From the NCBI GenBank assembly GCA_021811615.1, contig JAJZNW010000042.1, forward strand, positions 1 through 49,612: DNA of 49,612 bases, in the 5' to 3' direction. Source of the DNA: Bacteroidota bacterium (GTDB lineage: Bacteria > Bacteroidota > Ignavibacteria > Kryptoniales > JAKASW01). How positions within the stretch are numbered: position 1 is the stretch's first letter; each line of letters starts with the position of its first letter. The notes under the pieces were generated by a model. It had not been told where the DNA came from and ran no database searches. It saw nothing but the letters and a program-made list of their open reading frames with translations. Below are positions 41,205 to 49,612 of the stretch, piece after piece. The translations under genes were made by a program, and so were the position numbers.

Positions 41205-42938
41205 CTACCAGAAGATGACGTTAAGTATGACGAGCACGGCAAAGACGATGCCTGCCCAGAAAATCGGACGCTTGAATATAGGGAGATGTCCTTCTGATGG
41301 GATCTCCGTGTATCCTCTTACAAGGCCGGTCAACTCGGCTTCCGGTCTTGGAGTGGTCATGTAACTGACGACAATCGTGACGATGACGGTGACGAGCCAG
41401 CACCAGAGGGCCCTGTACATGTCGTCCGCCATCGGCTTGGCATATTTCGAGAGTGCAATTATGCCGAGCGCACTTGGTTGAAGCTTCACCCAGACATACA
41501 TTCCAACTGAAGCCAGCGTTCCGGCAAGGAGTCCCCAGAACCCTCCCGGACCTGTCGCCCTCTTCCATAGCATGCCGAGGATCACGGTCCCGAATAGGGG
41601 CGCGATGAAGAAACTGAACAGTGCCTGGACGTAGTCCATGATACTTGCGAATTGCTGGACGAGATAAGCGGTACCTATGCTGATTATCACGCCGATGATG
41701 GTGGCCCATCTTCCCATCTTGACGTAGTACTCATCCGGTCTTTCTTTCTTCGCGAGTCTCATGTGAATGGGACGATAAATGTCGTACGTCCAGACAGTCG
41801 AAAATGCAGTTACGTTACCCGCCATTCCCGACATGAACCCCGCAATCAAAGCGGTTATTCCGAGGCCGAGCAAACCGGGTCCGGCATACCGGGCGAGCAT
41901 CAGCGGGAGGACTTCGTTATAGCTGTTGCCTCCGGTTGCTATTGCCTGTTGCTGAGGAAGGAGACCCGGCATCACCGCCAGGCCGAGGAGCCCGGGGAGA
42001 ATGACGATCAAGGGGACGAACATCTTGAACCCCGCCCCGATTATGGGAGCCATCTTAGCGGAACGGAGATCCTTCGCAGACAGCAGCCTCTGGACCACAA
42101 GGAAGTCTGTCGTCCAATACCCGAACGATATCACGAAACCGAGTCCGAAAACGATACCGGTCCAGTGGATGCCCATCGGATTATCCTTGAAGGAGCCGAG
42201 AGTGCTCCAGAGATGTGTGTAATCTCCCGCGGGGAAGTTTGCGTGGATCTTGGCGACCATACCGGACCAGCCACCGGCTTCTATAAGGCCGAGTATCGGG
42301 ATCACGAGGGCGCCGAGCCAGATCAGCATGAACTGGAGGACTTCGTTGAAAATCGCGGATAGGAGTCCTCCGAGAACGACGTAAAGCATCACGGTGAGTG
42401 ATGAAACCCAGATACTGAAGTCGATGCTCCAGCCAAGTATGACTTTCATGACCAGGGCCATTGCGAACATGTTGATTCCGCTCATGAGGACGGTCATGAA
42501 GGCGAACGAGATGCCAGACAACATGCTGGTCGATTCGCCGTACCTCAGTTTCAAATATCCGGGTACTGAATGAGTCCTGCTGATATAGTAGAAAGGCATC
42601 ATAACGATCGCGAGGAACAGCATCGCGGGAATTGCGCCGATCCAGTACCAGTGTGTTGCGAGGATGCCATACTGGTACGCCGAGGCGGCCCATCCCATCA
42701 GTTCGAGTGAACCGAGATTAGCCGCGACGAATGAAAGGCCTGCTACCCAGGAGCTCATTCTCCTTCCGGCGAGGAAGAAATCTTCGCCCGTCCTGGTATA
42801 GCGAAGGAGATAGAAACCTATTCCCACGACGAAAATGAAATAGAGTACGATGACAAGCGTGTCGACCCAGTTCAGTGAAACGAGACTCGTCGACTTTAGC
42901 AAGAGTAGAAAAGCACTCCGACCATAACCGTAGACCAT
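41205..42938 (-). CDS. Sodium:sugar symporter, SSS family
   Basis: A 577-residue membrane protein with about 13-14 helices. The start at 42938 is supported by AAGGAG upstream. Family marks: DFFLAGRRMSSWVAGLSFVAANLGSLELMGW at the first core helices (cited by its ends), YYISRTHSVPGYLKLRYG, YVVLGGLLSAIFNEVLQF, and GFMSGMAGNVTAFSTVWTYDIYRP, which contains the serine/threonine region of the second sodium site. It is of the SGLT/VSGLT branch and is most likely the L-arabinose (or related sugar) importer, being the first gene of the ara operon. The exact sugar is not provable by eye. Confidence 0.93.
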   Translation of the reverse strand: MVYGYGRSAFLLLLKSTSLVSLNWVDTLVIVLYFIFVVGIGFYLLRYTRTGEDFFLAGRRMSSWVAGLSFVAANLGSLELMGWAASAYQYGILATHWYWIGAIPAMLFLAIVMMPFYYISRTHSVPGYLKLRYGESTSMLSGISFAFMTVLMSGINMFAMALVMKVILGWSIDFSIWVSSLTVMLYVVLGGLLSAIFNEVLQFMLIWLGALVIPILGLIEAGGWSGMVAKIHANFPAGDYTHLWSTLGSFKDNPMGIHWTGIVFGLGFVISFGYWTTDFLVVQRLLSAKDLRSAKMAPIIGAGFKMFVPLIVILPGLLGLAVMPGLLPQQQAIATGGNSYNEVLPLMLARYAGPGLLGLGITALIAGFMSGMAGNVTAFSTVWTYDIYRPIHMRLAKKERPDEYYVKMGRWATIIGVIISIGTAYLVQQFASIMDYVQALFSFFIAPLFGTVILGMLWKRATGPGGFWGLLAGTLASVGMYVWVKLQPSALGIIALSKYAKPMADDMYRALWCWLVTVIVTIVVSYMTTPRPEAELTGLVRGYTEIPSEGHLPIFKRPIFWAGIVFAVLVILNVIFW

Positions 42939-43562
42939 ATCTCTCCTTCTTTAGTTTTCTAAGACAAAGCAGATCCTGACTGTGAGAATAAGGGGGTGTG
43001 AGTCTTCCCGGAAGACGTTGCACAAGACAGGCACGCGGGAAAAGGGACGTTTGTCGGACTATCCCCGGCCGGGGAGCCCTCCGCGTGCGGGGCCGGCCTG
43101 TTCAATATCATGGGGTCAGTTCGAGTCATTATGTCCTGTATGATTCTTCAATTCGATGAGAGTGTTCAGTTTGCCGTCAGGTTCACCTGCGCTCATGTCT
43201 GTCCGATACCCAATCAGAAGCATCGCGTCCAATATACAGATGGTTATCGAGAAATGCACTGTTAACTGTGGCAAATGAGTCACCAAATTTGTCCCTGCCC
43301 GATCTTTGTCTCCGCTCGCCCCGTCGCGATGCCGGCGGTCTTTGAGCCGGGATCGTACGGTTCAAACCGCGCTCAGAGCCGAGCGGCTGGCCGGCAGGCA
43401 ATTCAGAGAAATGACGGGATGCTCTGAGTAAATCTTCTTTGAAAGGGGAATTCCCTCGATGTTGTCGCGCAAGAATAATTGAAATGGCATATAATAAATC
43501 GGCTTACGGTTGCTATCTTTGAAGAGAGAGTAATTCATTTCACGGACGAGGTGGAATACTAA
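42939..43562. promoter_or_regulatory. Divergent regulatory region between the ara operon and the LacI gene
   Basis: 624 bases without a gene. It holds the perfect 15-bp palindrome GTCTTCC-C-GGAAGAC (43002-43016) about 65 bases before the symporter start, a 14-bp palindrome TCCCCGGCCGGGGA (43062-43075), a dyad CGGTT-CA-AACCG (43358-43369), and a distant inverted repeat CCGCTCG/CGAGCGG (43312-43318 and 43380-43386). The first palindrome is the best operator candidate for the ara operon. No convincing -35/-10 pair was found in either direction. Confidence 0.5.
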
Positions 43563-44609
43563 ATGGCAGCCGGAAAAGATCACAAGAAATCATCGGGGCG
43601 TGTGACGGCGGAGAAGCTGGCTCATATCCTCGGTGTATCGGCGATGACGGTCTCGAGGGCCCTGAACGGCCGGCCGAACGTTGAGGAGAAAACCAGGCGA
43701 AGGGTGATTGAAGCCGCGCGGAAATACGGATACACTCCGGACCACATCGCACGAAGCCTGACACTGAGAAGAACGGAGACTATCGGGGTCGTCGTGCCTG
43801 AGATAAGCCATTCTTTTTTTCCGGAAGTGATACGCGGAATAGAAGATGCCGCCTACGCCGCGGGATACCACCTTATACTGGCCCATTCGGCTGAGGATGA
43901 AAATCGCGAGCTCGATGCGATAAGCACGCTCGAATCGAAGAGAGTCGACGGGCTTCTGATTTCGACAGCCCAGACGGTGACGGACAAGTCGCCGTACCTG
44001 GAGGCGATGCGCCTGGGTATACCGATCGTGTTCTTCGACAGAGTCGTGGAAGGAATCGGTGCGACCTGCGTAAGTATCGATGACGAAGATTGCTGTGCCC
44101 GCGTTACGGAACACCTTGTAGGACACGGCTACAAGGCGATAGCCCATCTGAGCGGGCCGTCGAACGTCTCGATAGGCAGAGGAAGATTGAAAGGTTATCG
44201 GAAGGCTTTGACGCGCAACAACATCAAGTATCGCCCCGAGCTGGTGGTACAGTCGGGGTTCCACGAGAGCGGCGGTTACACGGCAATGGAGAAGCTCCTC
44301 GAGCTCCCCGCCCGGCAAAGGCCGGACGCCGTAGTCGCGGTCAACGATCCTTCCGCGTTCGGGGCTATGAAGGCAATCCAGGACCACCGTCTCAGGATCC
44401 CTCAGGATATCGCCATCGTCGGCATGTCCGACGATGTGAGAGCCGAGCTCGTGTTCAGTCCCCTGACTACGATAAGACAGCCCGCGTACAAGATCGGCGA
44501 GACTGCCGCGGCAGCATTGATCTCCGAGATAGAAGGAAGAGAGAAGAACGGGAGGAAGATACTCGTCGAGACCGAACTTGCCGTCCGGAAATCATGCGGG
44601 TGTCTGTGA
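43563..44609 (+). CDS. LacI family transcriptional regulator
   Basis: A 348-residue repressor. After a 13-residue basic extension comes the N-terminal helix-turn-helix VTAEKLAHILGVSAMTVSRALNG, hinge region YTPDHIARSLTLRRT, and a periplasmic-binding-protein-like effector domain (IGVVVPEISHSFFPEVIRGI at its start, VDGLLISTAQ, and IAIVGMSDDVRAELVFSPLTTIRQP at the end). The GAGGTGG site precedes the ATG. It is divergent from the ara operon and convergent with the GH125 gene, so it may control one or both. The ligand is unknown; by context a pentose or mannose derivative. Confidence 0.93.
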   Translation: MAAGKDHKKSSGRVTAEKLAHILGVSAMTVSRALNGRPNVEEKTRRRVIEAARKYGYTPDHIARSLTLRRTETIGVVVPEISHSFFPEVIRGIEDAAYAAGYHLILAHSAEDENRELDAISTLESKRVDGLLISTAQTVTDKSPYLEAMRLGIPIVFFDRVVEGIGATCVSIDDEDCCARVTEHLVGHGYKAIAHLSGPSNVSIGRGRLKGYRKALTRNNIKYRPELVVQSGFHESGGYTAMEKLLELPARQRPDAVVAVNDPSAFGAMKAIQDHRLRIPQDIAIVGMSDDVRAELVFSPLTTIRQPAYKIGETAAAALISEIEGREKNGRKILVETELAVRKSCGCL

Positions 44610-44615
44610 ACGGAC

Positions 44616-45983
44616 TTACTTCAGCAAATATCGCTTCTGATCATACAATCTGATGATCAGGTCGCCGAACAGGGTATTTGCCCAGGCGAACCAGCTTCTC
44701 GTGAATTTCTTCGGATCGTTCTCGTCGAAGGATTCATGCATGAATCCAGTACCCGCGTTCGAATGGATGAGCATCTCCAGACATTTCCTGATCTCGTCGT
44801 CATTCGAAGTAGTGAACGCGCGCATCATAATACCCATGGGCCAGATCTTGTTCAGACCCGCGTGCGGACTTCCGATTCCCTCCCCCGCCGTTCCTTTGAA
44901 GAAGTAAGGATTATCGCCGCTTAAGAGAAACGACCGGGTGTTTTGGTAGACCTGATCGCGTTCGCCGATGCAGTCAAGGTACGGTAGTGAAAGCAAGCCT
45001 GGTATGCTGGCATCATCCATAAACAGCCTGTCGCCGAATCCGTCCACTTCGTAAGGGAGTATCTTCCCGAAGTCCGCATGTTCCGCTATAGCATAACGCT
45101 GCAGGGATTCGTAAACTTCGTCAGCCAGTGAAGCGCAGCTTCCCGCAAAATCCGGGTCATGGAATATCGCGGAGAACATTTCCGATAGCCGCTTCAGCGA
45201 TCGTACGGCGAAGTAGTTCGACGGAACCAGGAACGGAAATATAGCCGCATCGTCGGAGGGTCTGAAAATTGAAACGATCATGCCGACGGGAACCATCGGA
45301 TTCCCATAACCGCCGCCGGGTGCTGTATCGGTATATGTCGCTGTGACGCGCTGGAACCTGTATGGTCCACGCCCGTCTTTCCTCTGCTGCTGTCTGAAAG
45401 TCTTCACGACGAGTTTCATGGCACGCTTCCACTTTTCAATGAAAGGGGACGTGTCGCCCGTCATCTTCCAGTAACCGTACGCCAGCCGCACCGGGTAACA
45501 GAGCGAATCGAGTTCCCACTTGCGCTCGTGCAGCCCCGGTTTCATCTCGGTCAGATCGTTATCGAAGGGGCTTCCCGTCGGACCGTAATTGAATGCGTTC
45601 GCATACGGATCGAGGAGAATGCATTCGGTCTGCCGGTTGATCACGCCGGCAATCAGAAGTTTAAGCTTCTCATCGCGGCCGACAAGCCTCAGATAAGGCC
45701 AGACTTGTTCGGTAGAATCGCGGAGCCACATCGCGTCGATGTCGCCGGTGATCACGAAAGTATCCGGCCTCCCGTCTACCAGGCGGAATTTCACCGTGGT
45801 GTCGAGCGTATTCGGATAACAGTTCGAGAAGAGCCACGCCAGTTCCGGATTGCCGATGCCGCCGGCGACTCGTCTTATCTCCTCTTCCACTGCCGGGCTT
45901 GTGAATCTTCTCCTGTCGAGAGGTGGTCTTTTGCTCTCGAAGAGGAGCGAGGCCGGGGGAGCGTTTTGCGGTTTCTCTGGCAT
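44616..45983 (-). CDS. Glycoside hydrolase family 125 (exo-alpha-1,6-mannosidase)
   Basis: A 455-residue (alpha/alpha)6-type protein of the former DUF1237 group. Typical stretches are CYPNTLDTTVKFR, FVITGDIDAMWLRDSTEQVW, LDPYANAFNYGPTGSPFDNDL, KWELDSLCYPVRLAYGYWK, VPSNYFAVRSLKRLSEM, YEVDGFGDRLFMDDASIPGL and SWFAWANTLFGDLI. Studied members remove terminal alpha-1,6-linked mannose without a metal. There is no signal peptide, so this enzyme acts in the cytoplasm on imported glycans or internal mannan-type structures. It is followed on the chromosome by a convergent LacI gene (six-base gap) and preceded by pgi on the same strand. Confidence 0.92.
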   Translation of the reverse strand: MPEKPQNAPPASLLFESKRPPLDRRRFTSPAVEEEIRRVAGGIGNPELAWLFSNCYPNTLDTTVKFRLVDGRPDTFVITGDIDAMWLRDSTEQVWPYLRLVGRDEKLKLLIAGVINRQTECILLDPYANAFNYGPTGSPFDNDLTEMKPGLHERKWELDSLCYPVRLAYGYWKMTGDTSPFIEKWKRAMKLVVKTFRQQQRKDGRGPYRFQRVTATYTDTAPGGGYGNPMVPVGMIVSIFRPSDDAAIFPFLVPSNYFAVRSLKRLSEMFSAIFHDPDFAGSCASLADEVYESLQRYAIAEHADFGKILPYEVDGFGDRLFMDDASIPGLLSLPYLDCIGERDQVYQNTRSFLLSGDNPYFFKGTAGEGIGSPHAGLNKIWPMGIMMRAFTTSNDDEIRKCLEMLIHSNAGTGFMHESFDENDPKKFTRSWFAWANTLFGDLIIRLYDQKRYLLK

Positions 45984-46035
45984 ACTGAATCTCCGATTAG
46001 GGAAGATGGCCCGGAATCCGTTCCAGGCTCAGCTG

Positions 46036-47670
46036 TTACTTCCGCGACCCGATATACTTCCTGATGAGGGTATTCGTGGAGCTGTCGTGCTGCAGACCGG
46101 CGGACGGCTCCTTTTCGAGCTCCGGAATGATCCTCACCGCAAGCGCCTTGCCGAGCTCAACACCCCACTGATCGAACGAGTCGATGTCCCAGATAGCGCC
46201 CTGGGTGAAGACGCTGTGCTCGTAAAGTGCGACGAGTTTCCCGAGCGCTTCCGGGGTAAGACTCTCAATGAGTATGGTCGTTGAAGGCCGATTTCCCTCG
46301 AAAGTCCTGTGAGGGATGAGCCAGTCCGGGGTTCCTTCAGCCTTCACCTCTTCGGGCGTTTTCCCGAAGGCGAGAGCCTCGGATTGGGCAAACACGTTCG
46401 CGATCAGGAGATCGTGATGACGCCCGAGCTGATTCAGCGGTTTGAGAAAGGCGATGAAGTCGCACGGGATGAGCTTCGTCCCCTGGTGTATCAGCTGGTA
46501 AAATGAGTGCTGGCCGTTGGTACCGGGTTCCCCCCAGTAGATCGGGCCAGTTTGATAGTCCACAGCCTTCCCTTCCCTTGTCACGTGCTTTCCGTTACTC
46601 TCCATCGTCAGTTGCTGGAGGTATGCGGGAAACCGCTTGAGGTATTGTTCATAAGGAAGGACCGCAGCAGTCTGAGCGCCGAAGAAATTGTTATACCAGA
46701 TTCCGAGCAACCCCATGATGACGGGGAGATTGCGCTCGAAGGGGGCCGTGCGGAAATGCTCGTCCATTTTGTGAAAGCCGTCGAGCATCGACCGGAAATG
46801 TTCCGGGCCGATAGCGATCATCGTAGAGAGTCCTATTGCTGAATCCATCGAGTACCTTCCCCCGACCCAGTCCCAGAAGCCGAACATGTTGGCGGTATCG
46901 ATTCCGAATTTCGCCACTTCTTTCTCGTTGGTCGAGACAGCGACGAAGTGCTTCGCCACCGCGGAGTCTTGTTTGAGACTTCTCAGTGTCCACTCACGTG
47001 CGGTATGTGCATTTGTCATCGTCTCGAGTGTCGTGAATGTCTTTGAGGAAATTATGAACAGAGTCTCTTCCGGCGACAGGTCTTGAGTGGCCTCGGCGAA
47101 GTCGGTACCGTCGACATTCGAGACGAATCTGAAAGTCATGTCGCGTTTGCTGTAATGCCGCAGCGCTTCGTACGCCATCACGGGTCCGAGATCCGAGCCG
47201 CCGATGCCGATGTTGATTACGTTGCGAATCGGCTTGCCGGTGTACCCTTTCCATGAACCGCTCCTTACGCGGTTTGCAAAGTCTGCCATCTTGTCGAGCA
47301 CGGCATGGACCTCCGGTACCACGTTCTTGCCGTCAACCCGAATAGATTTGCCTTTCGGTGCGCGAAGAGCGACGTGCAGGACTGCCCTTTTCTCGGTAAC
47401 ATTTATCTTTTCCCCGCTGAACATGGCGTCGATCCGGTCGCGAATGTGAGACTCATCCGCGAGGCGAATGAGAAGCTTGATTGTCTCGCCGGTAATCAGG
47501 TGTTTCGAGTAGTCGAAGTAAATCCCCTCCGCCTGCACCGCCATACGTTCACCCCGCGAGGGATCGTCCGCGAAGAGCCTCCGGAGACTCGAGGCGCGGA
47601 TATTCCGGAAGTGTGAGTCAAGATCTTTCCACGCCTGTCTCTTTGTGAGTTCTATCATCTCATTTGGCAT
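46036..47670 (-). CDS. pgi: Glucose-6-phosphate isomerase
   Basis: A 544-residue glycolytic enzyme interconverting glucose 6-phosphate and fructose 6-phosphate. AAAGGAG eight bases upstream fixes the start at [14 protein letters not shown]. Motifs: [51 protein letters not shown] (signature 1 region with the catalytic residues), [29 protein letters not shown] (signature 2) and the active-site lysine in the C-terminal part. Length is that of the bacterial/eukaryotic long form (E. coli 549). The 52-base gap to the GH125 gene allows co-transcription. Confidence 0.97.
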   Translation of the reverse strand: MPNEMIELTKRQAWKDLDSHFRNIRASSLRRLFADDPSRGERMAVQAEGIYFDYSKHLITGETIKLLIRLADESHIRDRIDAMFSGEKINVTEKRAVLHVALRAPKGKSIRVDGKNVVPEVHAVLDKMADFANRVRSGSWKGYTGKPIRNVINIGIGGSDLGPVMAYEALRHYSKRDMTFRFVSNVDGTDFAEATQDLSPEETLFIISSKTFTTLETMTNAHTAREWTLRSLKQDSAVAKHFVAVSTNEKEVAKFGIDTANMFGFWDWVGGRYSMDSAIGLSTMIAIGPEHFRSMLDGFHKMDEHFRTAPFERNLPVIMGLLGIWYNNFFGAQTAAVLPYEQYLKRFPAYLQQLTMESNGKHVTREGKAVDYQTGPIYWGEPGTNGQHSFYQLIHQGTKLIPCDFIAFLKPLNQLGRHHDLLIANVFAQSEALAFGKTPEEVKAEGTPDWLIPHRTFEGNRPSTTILIESLTPEALGKLVALYEHSVFTQGAIWDIDSFDQWGVELGKALAVRIIPELEKEPSAGLQHDSSTNTLIRKYIGSRK

Positions 47671-47933
47671 ACAATACTCCTTTTGATCGTTCGAACGGAT
47701 CCGGGCGATTCCGGGTCCTTAGTATCTGCTTCGGTGTTTCAATTTTGCCGGATAGGCCGGTACACTCTAATAAACACGCTTCTTTCCTGAATCGTTTAAA
47801 TATAATGAAGTTTCGACAACCTGCTCGACTGATCCAGTACTGTGTTCCATGATCGGAGATCGATTAGTGCACGGAGTACTGGGCGATTTTATAACCCTTC
47901 GGCCCGCTGACTCTGAACTGAGTGAATACGGAT

Positions 47934-48368
47934 CTACAATTGTGAGGTACAAAACGGACAACGAAGGGCTTTGATGTTGATCGATGACTGACATTGCGGA
48001 CAGGTCTTTGTATTGACTTCCGGAGCCAGCTTCTCGCGCTTCAGCTTGTTCATTCCCTTCATCACCATGAAAAGAGCCCACGAGACGATGAGGAAGGAAA
48101 CAACGCTGTTAAGAAAGAGACCGTAGTTGATAGTGGCTGCACCTGCGGCCCTGGCTGCTGCGAGCGAACTGAAGGAACCAGGCGACAGGTTGATGAAGAG
48201 ATTGCTGAAATCCATGCCTCCAAGAATCCTTCCGAAAGGAGGCATGATAATGTTGTCGACCAGCGACTTCACCACTGTCCCGAAGGCGGCGCCGATAACG
48301 ATGCCGATCGCCATGTCCACAAGACTTCCTTTCATGGCAAATTCTTTGAACTCGTCAAGCAGCTTCAT
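47934..48368 (-). CDS. mscL: Large-conductance mechanosensitive channel with C-terminal zinc ribbon
   Basis: A 144-residue MscL: N-terminal amphipathic start MKLLDEFKEFAMKGSLVDMA, pore helix 1 IGIVIGAAFGTVVKSLVDNIIMPP (cited by its ends, with the glycine-rich gate), a periplasmic loop, helix 2 NSVVSFLIVSWALFMVMKGMN, and a basic segment. Instead of the usual C-terminal helix bundle alone, the tail has C123-x2-C126...C137-x2-C140 (CPQC...CPFC), a zinc ribbon. AAGGAGG precedes the ATG. The channel opens under membrane tension in osmotic downshock; the zinc ribbon may tune gating or assembly. Loop and pore residues look intact. Confidence 0.95.
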   Translation of the reverse strand: MKLLDEFKEFAMKGSLVDMAIGIVIGAAFGTVVKSLVDNIIMPPFGRILGGMDFSNLFINLSPGSFSSLAAARAAGAATINYGLFLNSVVSFLIVSWALFMVMKGMNKLKREKLAPEVNTKTCPQCQSSINIKALRCPFCTSQL

Positions 48369-48416
48369 AAATCCTCCTTTGAACCTTCTTGTTGAAGTTC
48401 GGTCCGGAACGATCGA

Positions 48417-49295
48417 CTAGAATATGGAATATGTGACACCGAGTTGGAGCCCTTCTTTCATTTGGGTCCTGGGCGATTGATCCTTCTGGTAAACAAGCTC
48501 ATAGGTGAAATTGACATTTATGAAAGAGTTAACCTTTGCGACGATCAGGTTATCCCATCGGACGTCCCAAACCGTCAGGTTGCTGAATCTTGTAAAGAGC
48601 CTAAGGCCCGTTGTGAGAAGCATGTTGTTCGCGATATGTAGCTTCGCGCGGGAGACCGATTCGAAGCCGGTCTCCAGTTTGAACGCCTCCATCTTATCCG
48701 GAGTTTTGGGATTATCGGTGTACTGACGGAACTTGTTCGCAAAGATCTCCTGGGTTGCGAGACCGAGCCGGGTTGTGAAATTGCCAGTATTGCTGTAAGC
48801 AAAGCCGATGCTCTGAGTGACGTAACCGGGGTCGAAGAAGTTTGCGATCGGGACCGGGACACTCGTGGCATAGGAGTACCCTTCGGCGAGTGTGGTTATA
48901 ATCGTGTTACTGACGAAAGGATTTGTCGCCCAGCCGAGGTTGTAGGTGAGGACGTTTTCCAGGAGGAGGTTATTGTCAGTGGTGATGGTTGCCGCTCCTC
49001 CCAGCCGGCTCCTGCCGTAAGAGGCACGAAGGTGGTTCTGCAGGTTCCAAATCTTCCCTTTGTAATCGTAGCTGCCGTCCACTGTGGCGGTCCAGGCAAG
49101 AGCATCAGTGCCTCCCTGTGTCCAGTTGCTGAATGCAATCTGGCTGATGTTTAGTCCGGTGACAAATGTAGGCGTCCAGACATTGACTGTGTCCGCGGCA
49201 GGTTTAACGGAATCCCTGGCGGCCGCAGCGGTTTGTCCGAGTGCATCCAATGCAAGGCATAGTGTCATCATAATAGAGACGGTAATAATTTTCAT
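48417..49295 (-). CDS. DUF3078 family outer-membrane protein
   Basis: A 292-residue protein with an AAAGGAGC ribosome site and a signal peptide at residues 1-20 (ending ALGQT). The DUF3078 domain begins at FVTGLNISQIAFSNWTQGG and runs to the end, with a barrel-like alternation and a C-terminal aromatic (GVTYSIF). It resembles the protein at 18248-19246 over its whole length (SQIAFSNW versus DQISFSNW, LTVWDVRWDN versus LAVWDVRFDN, SPRTQMKEGLQLGV versus SARTQIREGFNLGI). It lies 48 bases upstream of mscL on the same strand... its stop precedes lower-coordinate mscL, so the two may share a transcript. Function unknown. Confidence 0.88.
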   Translation of the reverse strand: MKIITVSIMMTLCLALDALGQTAAAARDSVKPAADTVNVWTPTFVTGLNISQIAFSNWTQGGTDALAWTATVDGSYDYKGKIWNLQNHLRASYGRSRLGGAATITTDNNLLLENVLTYNLGWATNPFVSNTIITTLAEGYSYATSVPVPIANFFDPGYVTQSIGFAYSNTGNFTTRLGLATQEIFANKFRQYTDNPKTPDKMEAFKLETGFESVSRAKLHIANNMLLTTGLRLFTRFSNLTVWDVRWDNLIVAKVNSFINVNFTYELVYQKDQSPRTQMKEGLQLGVTYSIF

Positions 49296-49612
49296 GTCCA
49301 GCTCCTTTCATTTGATGACCATTGTTGCAGGTCTACACGTCTTTGGTTGTGGCGGGGTTAAGCGGTGGACATCTCCCACCGCTCGATGAAGATAATCCGT
49401 GATCGAGTGCCATGCAATCGGAAGCGTGGCGTCGAGGCGGCCGAGTGCCGGTGATGTCGGACTGATTGTTTACAAAGGGGGGCGATTGTAGAGTAGGACA
49501 AGGGCGCGGTGGTGTACAGGTCATGTGAGCCTAAGTGTTTCTCCTCTTTCAAGCGAGTGTCCCGCTCAAGCCGACCATCGCTCCGTTTCCCTTGACCCCT
49601 CCTCAAACCGTA
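49296..49612. other. Right-edge intergenic region
   Basis: No gene is recognised. It contains a perfect 8-bp hairpin AGCGGTGG (49361-49368) with CCACCGCT (49376-49383) upstream of the DUF3078 gene. A TGGCAC at the -24-like position on the minus strand (near 49411) lacks a matching -12 element. Confidence 0.4.

Noticed and set aside
49400..49425. Sigma-54 promoter before the second DUF3078 gene
   Set aside because: A TGGCAC is present on the minus strand, but the -12 element is missing at the required distance.

Overview
The window reads as chromosomal DNA of a free-living, Gram-negative heterotroph of the Bacteroidota/Ignavibacteriota (FCB) group, most likely Ignavibacteria- or Kryptoniota-like. 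The evidence is a secreted protein with a C-terminal tail of the type IX secretion kind (NFPNPFNPST...GVYFYRI...KKLLFLK), two DUF3078 outer-membrane-type proteins, a Gld-like ABC unit, RND pumps, and canonical TTGACA/TATAAT-like promoters rather than the Bacteroidetes -33/-7 type. This placement is inference; no rRNA is present.

Left part (1-14.5 kb): the 3' end of a CCG-domain Fe-S oxidoreductase and a DUF6263-like secreted protein (+). Convergent to these is a four-gene operon (-) encoding an ABC ATPase, a permease, a GldG-like protein and a DUF4340 protein. Divergent from it is a stress-response/efflux operon (+): ECF sigma factor, zinc-binding anti-sigma factor, Spy/CpxP-like periplasmic protein, membrane-fusion adaptor and two closely related RND pumps in tandem. 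The order resembles the logic of cnrYXH-CBA efflux loci.

Middle part (14.5-25.5 kb): a CHASE2-AAA+ sigma-54-type activator is followed by a cluster of inverted GCCGGAA/TTCCGGC sites, a -24/-12 promoter, a small secreted FN3 protein and a DUF3078 outer-membrane protein. Together they look like a self-contained membrane-sensor-to-sigma-54 module, the best candidate here for an undescribed system. Housekeeping genes follow (kbl, nfo, anmK), with a DUF6266-like protein flanked by unusual repeats, a pseudopilin-like protein and a HEAT-like secreted protein. A composite palindromic repeat element lies at 24.49-24.70 kb.

Accessory stretch (25.5-33.6 kb): a CPBP membrane protease, and a decayed, 5'-truncated RHS cassette whose C-terminal tip abuts a small membrane protein (possible immunity). 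Next come an intact marR/FMN-reductase/yceI operon with a well-defined promoter, two tRNA genes (Gly-CCC, Val-TAC), a relic of a type I methyltransferase gene (hsdM) and a row of hairpins.

Right part (33.6-49.6 kb): a BNR/YCF48 secreted protein, then the L-arabinose operon transcribed leftwards (SSS symporter, small membrane protein, galM lipoprotein, araB, araD, araA, cupin). A divergent LacI-family regulator follows, then a GH125 alpha-mannosidase, pgi, mscL carrying a C-terminal zinc ribbon, and a second DUF3078 gene. The symporter imports sugar, GalM mutarotates it in the envelope, and AraA/AraB/AraD convert L-arabinose to xylulose 5-phosphate.
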